Below are positions 43,356-51,686 of a DNA stretch of 64,000 nt, piece by piece (the first letter of the stretch is position 1; the number at the start of each line of letters is the position of its first letter). The notes below the pieces were generated by a model. The model saw nothing but the letters and a program-made list of their open reading frames with translations. It searched no databases and was not told the DNA's origin. The stretch is taken from positions 62,001-126,000 of the forward strand of contig NZ_MEHT01000001.1 of assembly GCF_001870675.1 (NCBI RefSeq). The letters are read 5' to 3'. The stretch comes from Roseinatronobacter thiooxidans. GTDB taxonomy: Bacteria > Pseudomonadota > Alphaproteobacteria > Rhodobacterales > Rhodobacteraceae. The position numbers and the translations under genes were made by a program.

Positions 43356-44497
43356 AGCGTCACGCGCTTTGGTTCTGCCTGCGGCGCGATATTGGCAAGA
43401 AGCATAACCAGATCGACGCAATCATCATGGTCTGCGCGCCACATCTCGCGCGGCAGGCGGCGCTGGCGCTTCTGAAGCGCGCGGTAATCCTGCGCACCCA
43501 GCATGCCCAGCCGCTGAGCCAAAGCGTCGGGCGACAGGTCAGGCAGCAGAATCCCGATATCATGCCGAAGCAGGGCACGCCCCACCTCGCAATTCAGGCG
43601 CGCAATCGGAACACTGCCGTAATACACACTTTCATACAGCCGGTTCGGCAACAGCCAATCGGAATTTGCGCCCGCCTCATACAGATCGACACCCCATGCG
43701 AAATGCACGCCCGCATAATGGCTGCGCAGGTCGTCCATTTGATATGGCCCCTCGAACCGCAGATAGGGCCGCCCGCTGATCTGTGCGGCAAAATCGCCAA
43801 AAACCGCAGGCGAGGGGCGGCCACGAATGACAACCTCGATGCGCCCATGCGCCAGACGCGCGGCCTCGGACAGAATATCCAACGACTTGCGGCACCGCAG
43901 CGCGCCAAACCACCCGATCCGCCAAGGGGGTCCGGGCAGGTGCGATGGCGGCGCGTTCTGCGCATGTATCGGGGTTTCGCCAAGGTCCAGAACCCTGTTC
44001 TCGACAATGGCAATGCGGTCCCCGAAGACATCGCCAAGGTGATGGGTCACAAAGGCGGGCGAGCTGGTGATGACAAGGTCCACATGCGGCGCAAGCCGCT
44101 TTTCCAGCAGTCGCAATGCCTTGCCGCGCGGGCCTTGATCGGTCAGCAGGCGGTGAATATCAAGGCATTCATAAACCACGCGCGGGCGCGTGTGGAAGCG
44201 GGGTATCAGACTGACAGCAACCGCCAGCATTTCCAGATTTCGCGCGATCAGAACATCTGGCTGGCCCAGATGCGCCAGCACCTCTGGCCTGCGCGCCGCA
44301 ATGACAGAGGCAATCTGCCACGCGCGCTGCGCCAGCCTGCCATCTGCACTGCGCCCCAGAACCAGCGCACCGGGATGAGATGCCGCGCCACGGCTTAGGC
44401 CCGCAAGAGCCACGCGCGCGCCACCATCGACCAGCATGGCAACCCTGCGGTGAATGGCAGGATCGGTCAGATCATGGGCGAGGTAGGCAATCTTCAT
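43352..44497 (-). CDS. exoL: Glycosyltransferase, ExoL-like
   Basis: A 381-residue GT-B type transferase. The N-terminus MKIAYLAHDLTDPAIHRRVAM and YECLDIHRLLTDQGPRGKAL fit ExoL; the C-terminal half carries WRIGWFGALRCRKSLDILSE and WLLPNRLYESVYYGSVPIA, the nucleotide-sugar lobe. ExoL adds a glucose in succinoglycan assembly. The start at 44497 gives the conserved N-terminus; it is translationally coupled to exoA. A half-site TGTTCCCG lies about 50 bases upstream. Confidence 0.82.
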   Translation of the reverse strand: MKIAYLAHDLTDPAIHRRVAMLVDGGARVALAGLSRGAASHPGALVLGRSADGRLAQRAWQIASVIAARRPEVLAHLGQPDVLIARNLEMLAVAVSLIPRFHTRPRVVYECLDIHRLLTDQGPRGKALRLLEKRLAPHVDLVITSSPAFVTHHLGDVFGDRIAIVENRVLDLGETPIHAQNAPPSHLPGPPWRIGWFGALRCRKSLDILSEAARLAHGRIEVVIRGRPSPAVFGDFAAQISGRPYLRFEGPYQMDDLRSHYAGVHFAWGVDLYEAGANSDWLLPNRLYESVYYGSVPIARLNCEVGRALLRHDIGILLPDLSPDALAQRLGMLGAQDYRALQKRQRRLPREMWRADHDDCVDLVMLLANIAPQAEPKRVTL

Positions 44498-44602
44498 CGG
44501 GGCTGCTTTCCACAAATCGGTCGTGATCTAACTGTTGAAGCGCGCAAATGTTCCCGCCCGCCCGCATGCATAGCGGGCCGTGTCGGCATGTGTCCGCGCG
44601 CC

Positions 44603-46129
44603 TCAGCTTGGGGGCGGCGTGACATTGGCAGGGCGCGGCTTGATGCGGCGCAAAACGGGGGCCAGCAGTTCCCACCCCTCGCGCAATGTGGCCCTGCCAG
44701 AGGGGAAGGCGCTGATCAGCAGCGCCGTCAGCGCATAAGACAGCGCCGCACCCGCCAGCAAGGTCAGAACAGGGGGGTCCGGCAGCAGGGGTCTGGCCAG
44801 CCAGACGCCTGCTACCGCAAGATGGCCTGCCAGCATCAGCGGGCCTGCCGAAGTAACAATATCGCGCAAGGAAACCGGCCCTTTGCGACACAGCCATACC
44901 CATAAAACCGGTGCCATGACATAATGCGCCACCGACAGCGCCACAGCCACCCCGAACGCGCCATAGGGCAGGCCGATCACATAGGCCGTCACCGCCAGCG
45001 CGGCCATGACCATACCCCACAGCACATAATCCTGCGTCCGCCCCTGCGAAATGAACAACCACCCCGAGGAGCCGCTAAGCATCCGCAAAAGCCCTGCAAA
45101 GCCCAGCGCCTGAAAGATGGGCGCGCTGGCATGCCATTGCGCGCCAAGGGCCAAAGAAATCACGACATCGGCCAGCGCGATGGTACAGGCCACCCCCGGC
45201 AAGGCCAGAAACAACACAAGCCGCAGCACCCGCAGATAGGCACTGCGATAGCGGTGGGGTTCATTCAACAGGCGCGACAGACTGGGAATCATCACCCTGT
45301 CCAGCGGGTTGGTGATCTGCCGAAGCGGAAACAGCAAAAGCTTGTAGGCGCGGTCATACAAGCCCAACTCCACCACACCCCATGCGCGCCCGATCAGGAC
45401 ATTGTCGCTGTTATGGGTCACGAAGCTGCTTAGGTTAAAGCCGGTAACCCCAGCGCCAAACCCCAGCAGCGCGCGCCCCTGCGGCACCCAGCGGGGGCGG
45501 TCGGGCAGCCATGCTGCGCTGACCCATGTCAGAACCGTGGGCACCAGCGTGCCCGCGACCATACCGGCGAAAACCGCCCAGTAATCAGGCCGGAAAAGCG
45601 CCCAAAGCGTTGCCACGCCAAAAGCACTTACAGCACCGATCACACTGATAACCGCCAACCGCCCGAAATGCATGCGTCGTTGCAAAATCGCGCCATGCTG
45701 TGCCGCCGCGCCACTGGTCACAACAATCAGCGACAGGGCCGCAACCAGCGGGCCAACCCTGCTATCCCCGTAGAAAGAGGCGATCAACGGGGCAGTCAGG
45801 AACAACGCGGCCGCCAGCGTGACGCTGGCTGCAATATTGACCCAGAACAGAAAGCTGACCTCTTCTTGCAGAATATTGGGGCGCTGCACCGTCGCCTGAA
45901 GCAGCCCGAAATTCTGCATCATCCCGACAAGGGCCAGAATCGGCACACACATCGCAATCAGCCCGAAATCACCGGGCGAGAGCAGCCGCGACAACACAAC
46001 GACCGAGCCGATTTGCGTGGCCAGCAAAACCGCCTGCGACAGGGCTGTATGCATCGCACCGCGCCCGACATTGGAGCGCAGCGAACCGCGAGGGGGATCG
46101 AAGATGCCATGCTGCAAATAAGCGACCAA
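44603..46129 (-). CDS. Lipid-linked oligosaccharide flippase (Wzx/ExoT-type, MOP family)
   Basis: A 508-residue membrane protein with 12-14 helices. SLRSNVGRGAMHTALSQAVLL and VVVLSRLLSPGDFGLIAM at the N-terminus are typical of the polysaccharide-synthesis MOP flippases, as are LYDRAYKLLLFPLRQITNPL and VMIPSLSRL. It moves repeat units across the inner membrane for ExoQ. No ATG lies before the conserved N-terminus, so TTG at 46129 is the likely start. Confidence 0.83.
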   Translation of the reverse strand: MVAYLQHGIFDPPRGSLRSNVGRGAMHTALSQAVLLATQIGSVVVLSRLLSPGDFGLIAMCVPILALVGMMQNFGLLQATVQRPNILQEEVSFLFWVNIAASVTLAAALFLTAPLIASFYGDSRVGPLVAALSLIVVTSGAAAQHGAILQRRMHFGRLAVISVIGAVSAFGVATLWALFRPDYWAVFAGMVAGTLVPTVLTWVSAAWLPDRPRWVPQGRALLGFGAGVTGFNLSSFVTHNSDNVLIGRAWGVVELGLYDRAYKLLLFPLRQITNPLDRVMIPSLSRLLNEPHRYRSAYLRVLRLVLFLALPGVACTIALADVVISLALGAQWHASAPIFQALGFAGLLRMLSGSSGWLFISQGRTQDYVLWGMVMAALAVTAYVIGLPYGAFGVAVALSVAHYVMAPVLWVWLCRKGPVSLRDIVTSAGPLMLAGHLAVAGVWLARPLLPDPPVLTLLAGAALSYALTALLISAFPSGRATLREGWELLAPVLRRIKPRPANVTPPPS

Positions 46130-46215
46130 TTCTTTTCAAACGCATATGTTCCGCCCGGCCAGAGGGTTCGCGCAAAAACCATGGGGTATCTGCCTCAATC
46201 CGCAATTGGGTGAAA

Positions 46216-46237
46216 TGTTCCCGCCTGTTCGGGAACA
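46216..46237. promoter_or_regulatory. TGTTCCCG...CGGGAACA palindrome between flippase and glycosyltransferase
   Basis: TGTTCCCG (46216-46223) and CGGGAACA (46230-46237) are perfect 8-base arms with a 6-base spacer, in the gap between divergent genes. A further half-site TGTTCCGCC lies at 46147. Confidence 0.6.
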
Positions 46238-46381
46238 AAGCGGCTATGAGACGGTTTTTCAATCATTCCGCCATCTGGCCGGGCCTGACCGGCATCCTGC
46301 GGCATATCCATATCCGGCGCGCCTGATCGCCTGTAGCGGTTCGTGGACAGGCAGATCGCACAACAAAAGTGAGTTTCGACT

Positions 46382-47602
46382 ATGCAACCCTCCCCGCGCG
46401 TTTCGGTTATCTTGCCGACATTCAACCGCCACACCTACCTTGCCGAGGCGATCACCTCTGTTCTGGCCCAAAGGGCGCCGCCGCTGGATATTGTGGTGGT
46501 CGATGACGGCTCGACCGACAGCACCCCCGATATCTGCGCACAATTTGCGCATGACATCACCTATGTCCGGCAAGAAAATGCGGGCAAGCTGGCCGCCATC
46601 GCCACGGGCCTTGACCGAACCAGTGGCGACCTTGTCTGGATCATGGATGACGACGACATTGCCGCCCCCGACGCGCTGCAAAACCTTGTCGCGCCCTTTA
46701 TGCAGAACCCCGAACTGGTGCTCAGCTACGGGCGGATGACCAGATTTGACGATGACAACCCGCAAGCGCCCGATCAACTGGTAGAATACCCCGACGACCC
46801 GCGCCCTTTCCTTGTGCGGATGATGGAAGATTGCTTTGTCACCGGCCACCCCTGTGTGCTGGTGCGCCGCGATGCGTTGCAGGGGCTGCGCCCCTTTGAC
46901 CGTGCGGTTATCGCATCTGTGGATTATTATCTGCATCTGGGTGTCGCGCAAAAGGGACCGACCGCTTTTGTTGATACTGTGGTATTGCGACAGCGGCAGC
47001 ATAGCGGGTTGCGCGGCCCCAAACGCAGCCGCTATGGCGAGGCGGATCGCAACGCCAAATGGGTGCTGCATGACGCCTATTTGCTGAAAAAGATGCTGGC
47101 AGACCTGCCGCTGGACGCGTATCTCAGCGCGCCGCCTTGGACTGCAGGCCAGCCGCTTGCACCCGCCGCGCAGCGCAGGGCGCTGATCCAGAAAGCAGTC
47201 ATCGCGGGGCGCAAGAAACTGTGGCCAGACGCGACAGCGGCGTTGCACATGGCCATGCAGATGCTGCCGGACACGCCCCTAAGTGCCGATGAATTGCGCG
47301 TGCTGTCAGGCATGCTGGGCTGTCGCTACGGCATAAACGAAGTGTATGAGATGCCGGAAATCCTGACCGGATTACACAGCGCCTGCGCCATACGGCAGGA
47401 TCAAAGCACGGTCCTGACAGCACTTTCGCGGCCACTGCTGCACGAGATCAAGATTGCGCGGCGCGAACACGACCTGTCGCGGGCGGCGCGCACGGTCAGA
47501 TGCTGGTCGCAACTGATGGATATCCGCGCGACATGGGTTGCGCTGCAATCCGCCCTTGGGCGCAATTTCACACGGGCTGCGGCAAAGATGCGCCTGAGTT
47601 AG
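46382..47602 (+). CDS. Glycosyltransferase family 2 with long C-terminal extension
   Basis: A 406-residue protein. Residues 6-230 form a family 2 transferase: VSVILPTFNRHTYLAEAITS, IVVVDDGSTDSTPDI, LVWIMDDDDIAAPDAL (metal site). The remaining 170 residues are helical, rich in Ala, Leu and Arg, and match no domain known to me; they could anchor the enzyme to a partner. It is transcribed away from the flippase and shares its palindrome. Confidence 0.83.
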   Translation: MQPSPRVSVILPTFNRHTYLAEAITSVLAQRAPPLDIVVVDDGSTDSTPDICAQFAHDITYVRQENAGKLAAIATGLDRTSGDLVWIMDDDDIAAPDALQNLVAPFMQNPELVLSYGRMTRFDDDNPQAPDQLVEYPDDPRPFLVRMMEDCFVTGHPCVLVRRDALQGLRPFDRAVIASVDYYLHLGVAQKGPTAFVDTVVLRQRQHSGLRGPKRSRYGEADRNAKWVLHDAYLLKKMLADLPLDAYLSAPPWTAGQPLAPAAQRRALIQKAVIAGRKKLWPDATAALHMAMQMLPDTPLSADELRVLSGMLGCRYGINEVYEMPEILTGLHSACAIRQDQSTVLTALSRPLLHEIKIARREHDLSRAARTVRCWSQLMDIRATWVALQSALGRNFTRAAAKMRLS

Positions 47603-47612
47603 GCGCGGCGCG

Positions 47613-48599
47613 TCACCGGACAGAGCGCCATTCCTTCAGCGCTTCATAGCGCCCGCGACCCAGAACAGAGCGCGCCAGCCGCTTCAGCGCACCCCCCCCT
47701 TGCCGCAGCGAAAAGGCACTGGGAAGGCTGGCCAGAACCGCCGCCGCCGAAGGCTCGATCAGCCTGTGCGTTTCAAGGCATAAAACCGGCTTGCCCGAAA
47801 GCTGCGCTATCATCCGCGCCTGCGCATGGCCGCTTCCAATAAACAGCTCGAACGGCCTTTTGCGATAATGCTCTGCCTTGAATCTCTCACACGCCGCTGG
47901 CTGCGCCTGCGCGGGGGTGCTGGTCATATCCAGCATGATGAGTTCGTTATATTTCACGCCAATCGCCGCCAGCCATGCTTCTGTCTGCGCGCGATACTTC
48001 TCCAGACGACTGGTCACCAAGGCCCCGACAGGGCGGGTTGGCGCATATAGCGGGCGGGCCTCGGTCAGGAATTGCAGATAGGCGGCGGCGTCTTCATTCT
48101 CATGCTCGGCGGGGTCGTGACACAGCACACCGTCAATATCCAGACAGGCGCGTTCCAAGGTGACATGATGCATGAAATTCCATTGGAACACACGCGGCTG
48201 GGGAACCACCTCTAACACTATATCCGTCTGTGGATGGTCCCGCGCGGTGCCGTAGACCGCCGCAAAGATCACCTCATCCCCAAGCGCTGCTGCCTGAACC
48301 CGCTGGCGCACGGTTTGCATCGCGCTGCCGGTGCTGATGCTGTCATCAAGGATCAGAACCTTGCGCGGCCCCGCCCCCACAGTGCGCAGACTGTGGGTTT
48401 TGGTTGTGCCTGCCGAATAGACGCGCCCTTCAAGGTAACTGTCCAGATCGGCCATGCGCACATTGGCGATCAGGGCGAACAGATTGGCCGCAAGCAAGCC
48501 GCTGCGCGGAACCCCGACAACCAGGTCCAGATCGCGCGGCAGGCGATACATGTTATTCACAATCGCCGCGTTCATGTCAGTGATAGACCGATAATGCAT
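47613..48599 (-). CDS. Phosphoribosyltransferase fused to HAD-like domain
   Basis: A 328-residue two-domain protein. Residues 1-145 are a type I phosphoribosyltransferase with VVGVPRSGLLAANLFALIA and the PRPP loop VLILDDSISTGSAM at 81-94. Residues 155-300 start with ACLDIDGVLCHDPAEHE, a HAD motif I (DxDGVL), and continue with ALVTSRLEKYRAQTEAWL and KAEHYRKRPFELFIGSGHAQ. The pairing suggests making or trimming a phosphoribosyl or nucleotide-linked product. Its place inside the exo cluster suggests a glycan precursor or modification, unproven. Start 48599; a longer frame upstream lacks a ribosome site. Confidence 0.75.
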   Translation of the reverse strand: MHYRSITDMNAAIVNNMYRLPRDLDLVVGVPRSGLLAANLFALIANVRMADLDSYLEGRVYSAGTTKTHSLRTVGAGPRKVLILDDSISTGSAMQTVRQRVQAAALGDEVIFAAVYGTARDHPQTDIVLEVVPQPRVFQWNFMHHVTLERACLDIDGVLCHDPAEHENEDAAAYLQFLTEARPLYAPTRPVGALVTSRLEKYRAQTEAWLAAIGVKYNELIMLDMTSTPAQAQPAACERFKAEHYRKRPFELFIGSGHAQARMIAQLSGKPVLCLETHRLIEPSAAAVLASLPSAFSLRQGGGALKRLARSVLGRGRYEALKEWRSVR

Positions 48600-48760
48600 G
48601 TGGTATCTCTTGCTATGCCCGAAGCGAGGCGTTGAACGGCGTGGTTGCGCATGCACAGGCGCTGAAATTGCGGCAGTGCTCATTAGGCGAAACTTTGCCT
48701 ATCGTCTTTTGTTCCCGGATTTTTGAAAGCGCGCCTGCGGCCCCCTGCCATGCCACGGCC

Positions 48761-48979
48761 TTAGCTGTCGGGTTTGTCAGGCCCGCCCGACAGGACGCGC
48801 CGCGCTTGCGCGCGGGTCTGCACGATGTCGGGCGGCACCTCGGCCCCTGTTTCGGCGCGGCGCACGATCAACCAGTCGGTTGCCGCCAGAAATGCGCGGG
48901 CCTCATCGCGCAACGCGGCGCGCTGCGCGGCAATGCGCGCGGCATCCAGATCGGCAGGGGTTGTGATGCTTAGTTTCAT
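48761..48979 (-). CDS. Small phage-tail-associated-type protein
   Basis: A 72-residue protein whose centre ARAFLAATDWLIVRRAETGA resembles the short tail-assembly-type proteins that follow phage or GTA tail fibre genes. The ATG at 48979 overlaps the upstream stop (ATGA), so it is cotranslated with the 106-residue protein. No enzymatic motif is seen. Confidence 0.6.
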   Translation of the reverse strand: MKLSITTPADLDAARIAAQRAALRDEARAFLAATDWLIVRRAETGAEVPPDIVQTRAQARRVLSGGPDKPDS

Positions 48980-49296
48980 GCGGCACCCCCACCCAGCGGT
49001 TTGCGGATTGCGGGTATTTCCACCACCCCCAGGGCCTTTGCGATCACCCAAGGGTGCGGGGGCTGGTCATCCGCCGCAGTCTGGCCCAGCACCACACGAA
49101 CAGTGCAGCGCAGCACCCCGTTTTCGCGCGTGATCGGCCCCAGAAACGGGCTGTCATCTGCGCGCCCCTCTCCGCCTTCGGGGACGGGGGACAGGTCATA
49201 TTCGGTGCCGTCGATGGTCAGAATATCGCCTGCGACATGCAATGTCGTCTCGGGCTGGTGTGGGAGCCCCATTGTCGGGGAAAGTGTCAGATGCAT
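48976..49296 (-). CDS. Hypothetical protein of the tail-fibre unit
   Basis: A 106-residue protein with AAGGAGGAA just before the start at 49296. It opens MHLTLSPTMGLPHQPETTLH and contains LTIDGTEYDLSPVPEGGEG, a compact beta-rich segment of the kind seen in small phage-derived proteins accompanying DUF2793 genes. It lies 12 bases downstream of the DUF2793 gene and is coupled to the next small gene. Confidence 0.6.
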   Translation of the reverse strand: MHLTLSPTMGLPHQPETTLHVAGDILTIDGTEYDLSPVPEGGEGRADDSPFLGPITRENGVLRCTVRVVLGQTAADDQPPHPWVIAKALGVVEIPAIRKPLGGGAA

Positions 49297-49308
49297 ATCA
49301 ATTCCTCC

Positions 49309-50502
49309 TTAAAACCATCGGCCAATGCGCAGTTTAGCGCCATCAATGCTGGTCACTGTGCCCACGAAAACAGCTGGGTCTGTGACAATCGGATTATTGT
49401 CATTGGTGCAAATCTGCGTGCCATCCGCAAAGCGGACAAACGCACCATTGGCATTGCTGCCGCGCTGCAGGATCGCGCCTGTCGGCACGCCCCCTGTTTG
49501 CGACACAGTGCCCAGAATGTTCTGCGTGTGAAACAGCTCTGCCCAGTCCGACCATGCCAGCGTGCCGCTGGCTGTGCCGTAATTGCGGATGAATGCCCGC
49601 AACGCAGCGTCGCCGATCGCGAATTGCGTGGCGCGTGCCCCGCTTAACCGCGCCTGTGTCAGCAAACTATGCGCCCCCACAGGCCCGCTTGTCGCGTTCA
49701 GCGGAAACAGCATGCTGCCATAGCGCAGATCATCCAGATCCGCGACAGTTTGGCCGCTATCACTGCCCAAACCGAAATCGCCCACTTTCGTGACCCGCCC
49801 TGCGGTGGTGTCAAGGCTGGACTGCGTGACCGCAGTGCCCGACAAGACCCCCGCGACCGCAGCGCCTTGGGGCAGGGTGACATGGCCTGTGCTGCCATCG
49901 GCCACAAGGGCTTCAAGAAAGCTGGCCCCATCGGGGCTGACCTTGATCGAGAAATCGTCATTGCCGGCCGTGCCCATCTCGGCGCGCCCGGACCAGCCGG
50001 TCTGGAACAGCAGGCTGGCCGTGTCGGGGGCGGCGTTTTTGTTGATCTTCAACTGATGGCCCGCGCCCTGATGGGTCAGCAAACTGGACTGTCCGGCCAC
50101 GGCCAGCGGGTTGTTGGCATCATAACTTGTGCCGATGCCGATGCCTTGCAGGTTTTGCAATGCGCCGGGTTCGGGCACCACCCATGACTGTCCGTCAAAG
50201 ACCCGCATTTGCGCCGCATGGGTCGCGCACCATCCTGAGGCAGGGGGCACGAAAAGCCACGCACCGCCCACGCGTGCGGCCAGTTTACCACCCTGACCGG
50301 CCCAATCCCCTTGGGGCGCAAGGCCCAAGGCCCAGACCTGCCCATCGATTGCAGCAACAGGCGGGGCAATAGCGTCAAACCCCTCAAGCACCAACTGGAC
50401 CAGCAGGTCCAGCCGCTCTAACGCCTCGTTATGGGTGACGTGTTTCTGCGCCTGAGCGGGTTGCAGAAAGGGCAAGGACAACCTTGCAGAAAGTTCGGAC
50501 AT
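49309..50502 (-). CDS. DUF2793 protein, candidate GTA/phage tail fibre
   Basis: A 397-residue protein. The first 110 residues are a DUF2793 domain, including LSLPFLQPAQAQKHVTHNEA and FDAIAPPVAAIDGQVWALG. The rest has a repetitive, Gly/Ser/Thr-rich beta-strand character with DFSIKVSPDGASFLEALV and VGDFGLGSDSGQTVADLDDL, as in trimeric fibres. The tail fibre of the Rhodobacter capsulatus gene transfer agent is encoded apart from the main cluster, and this gene could be its counterpart. GAGG six bases before ATG 50502 decides the start. Confidence 0.75.
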   Translation of the reverse strand: MSELSARLSLPFLQPAQAQKHVTHNEALERLDLLVQLVLEGFDAIAPPVAAIDGQVWALGLAPQGDWAGQGGKLAARVGGAWLFVPPASGWCATHAAQMRVFDGQSWVVPEPGALQNLQGIGIGTSYDANNPLAVAGQSSLLTHQGAGHQLKINKNAAPDTASLLFQTGWSGRAEMGTAGNDDFSIKVSPDGASFLEALVADGSTGHVTLPQGAAVAGVLSGTAVTQSSLDTTAGRVTKVGDFGLGSDSGQTVADLDDLRYGSMLFPLNATSGPVGAHSLLTQARLSGARATQFAIGDAALRAFIRNYGTASGTLAWSDWAELFHTQNILGTVSQTGGVPTGAILQRGSNANGAFVRFADGTQICTNDNNPIVTDPAVFVGTVTSIDGAKLRIGRWF

Positions 50503-50805
50503 GGGCGACCTCGGCATGATCTTGAAGTTCAGCAAGCCGCCAGATTAAGGACATTCCCCTAAATCGCGCTGAACCAAGCGTATGCCGCGTTTACCTTGTG
50601 TTAGTGTTCTGCATCTGAAAATAGGGTCCGCCAATCGGTGACGAAGATCGGCAAGGCGGGAATTTTCAGCTGTTCGCGCGGAACAAAGGGCCACAGGCCC
50701 GCCGCGCCTCAAAGGGCCGCACCCACGGCCCGACGCTGCGCGGCTTTGGGCAAATTTCCAATGTCCCCCAAGCCCCTGTTACAGCCATTGGCACTCTGGC
50801 CGTGC
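50503..50805. other. Gap upstream of the DUF2793 gene
   Basis: 303 bases holding the short palindrome at 50671-50685 and a GC-rich stretch at 50690-50750. No credible gene on either strand. Confidence 0.5.
50671..50685. promoter_or_regulatory. TGTTC-N5-GAACA palindrome upstream of DUF2793 gene
   Basis: TGTTCGCGCGGAACA is a perfect 15-base palindrome (odd centre) about 170 bases before the DUF2793 start, related in its outer arms to the exo-cluster palindromes. Confidence 0.45.
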
Positions 50806-51567
50806 TCAGGGCAAGGCCAGTTCCACCCCTGCGCGCAATCCGGCTGCGTTGCGCCCATAGACGCGCGCCTCGGCGAAGCCGCGCGCGGGCAGGTGCGGCA
50901 GGTGGTAGCGGGCCTGAACCGCGCCGTAGGGTTGCAACTGGCGGTGGCGGCTGTCGATGATGATGGGGGCCGCCCGCACCTGCAAACGGCTGTCCGTGCC
51001 GCGCAATCCGCCGCCCGCGCCCAGTTCCAGAACGCCGGGAAACGGGTGGCCAAGCTGCCTGAACACCATGCTGTCCACCTCGATAAAGCGGTTGCGGGCG
51101 TCAAGGGTCACGGCTTCATCATACACCAGTTGAGCCGACCCGAAAGGCACCCGCAGCCGACCGGCAGGCACCACATAGCGCGTGCGCCCCTGCCCCAGCC
51201 GCAAGCTGCTGTCCAGATGCCAGCCTTGCGCCAAAGCATGGCGCATTTCCAGCATCACGGCCCCCTCTTGCCCCCTGATTTCGCGGTAATCAATATCTGC
51301 GCGGGCCTTGCCCCTGCGGCTGCCTGTGGTGCCATTGCCCGCACTGCCCCCCGACTCCGCCCCAGAGGCCGAAGGGGGGCCAAGAAAATCTGCCACCGCC
51401 CGATCCAGTGCCGCAGGCCCATAAGCCAGATCAGCCTGTGCATACCGCAGCGCCAGCTTGGGGGCAGGGCCAGCAGCGCATCCGGCCAGCCCGCAAAGCC
51501 CCACGGCCAAGATAGCCTTGCGAACCAGAGTGATCGGGCCACTCAACCTGTGCGGAAATAACACCAC
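50806..51567 (-). CDS. Outer-membrane lipoprotein, unknown function
   Basis: A 253-residue lipoprotein. The signal segment KAILAVGLCGLAGC ends in a lipobox cysteine near residue 30. The mature part is beta-rich with alternating residues (YVVPAGRLRVPFGSAQLVYD, LQPYGAVQARYHLP), suggesting a barrel-like or sheet fold. No family recognised. The start is uncertain: GTG at 51567 or the next GTG, with no strong ribosome site. It is divergent from the VWD/dockerin gene. Confidence 0.7.
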   Translation of the reverse strand: MVLFPHRLSGPITLVRKAILAVGLCGLAGCAAGPAPKLALRYAQADLAYGPAALDRAVADFLGPPSASGAESGGSAGNGTTGSRRGKARADIDYREIRGQEGAVMLEMRHALAQGWHLDSSLRLGQGRTRYVVPAGRLRVPFGSAQLVYDEAVTLDARNRFIEVDSMVFRQLGHPFPGVLELGAGGGLRGTDSRLQVRAAPIIIDSRHRQLQPYGAVQARYHLPHLPARGFAEARVYGRNAAGLRAGVELALP

Positions 51568-51686
51568 GCGTATTTTACCTTGATCTGAACCAATTTTTTA
51601 CGTCATAGTTAAGGAAATTTTAACAATTCAATTCGCCCCAGACCGACAAACGGGGATACATTGCGCAATAAAGGATCATTTAACGT

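Noticed and set aside
46216-46237. Alphaproteobacterial LexA box (GTTC-N7-GTTC) in the flippase promoter
   Set aside because: Two GTTC units are present but with a 6-base, not 7-base, spacer, and the perfect palindrome explains the sequence better.
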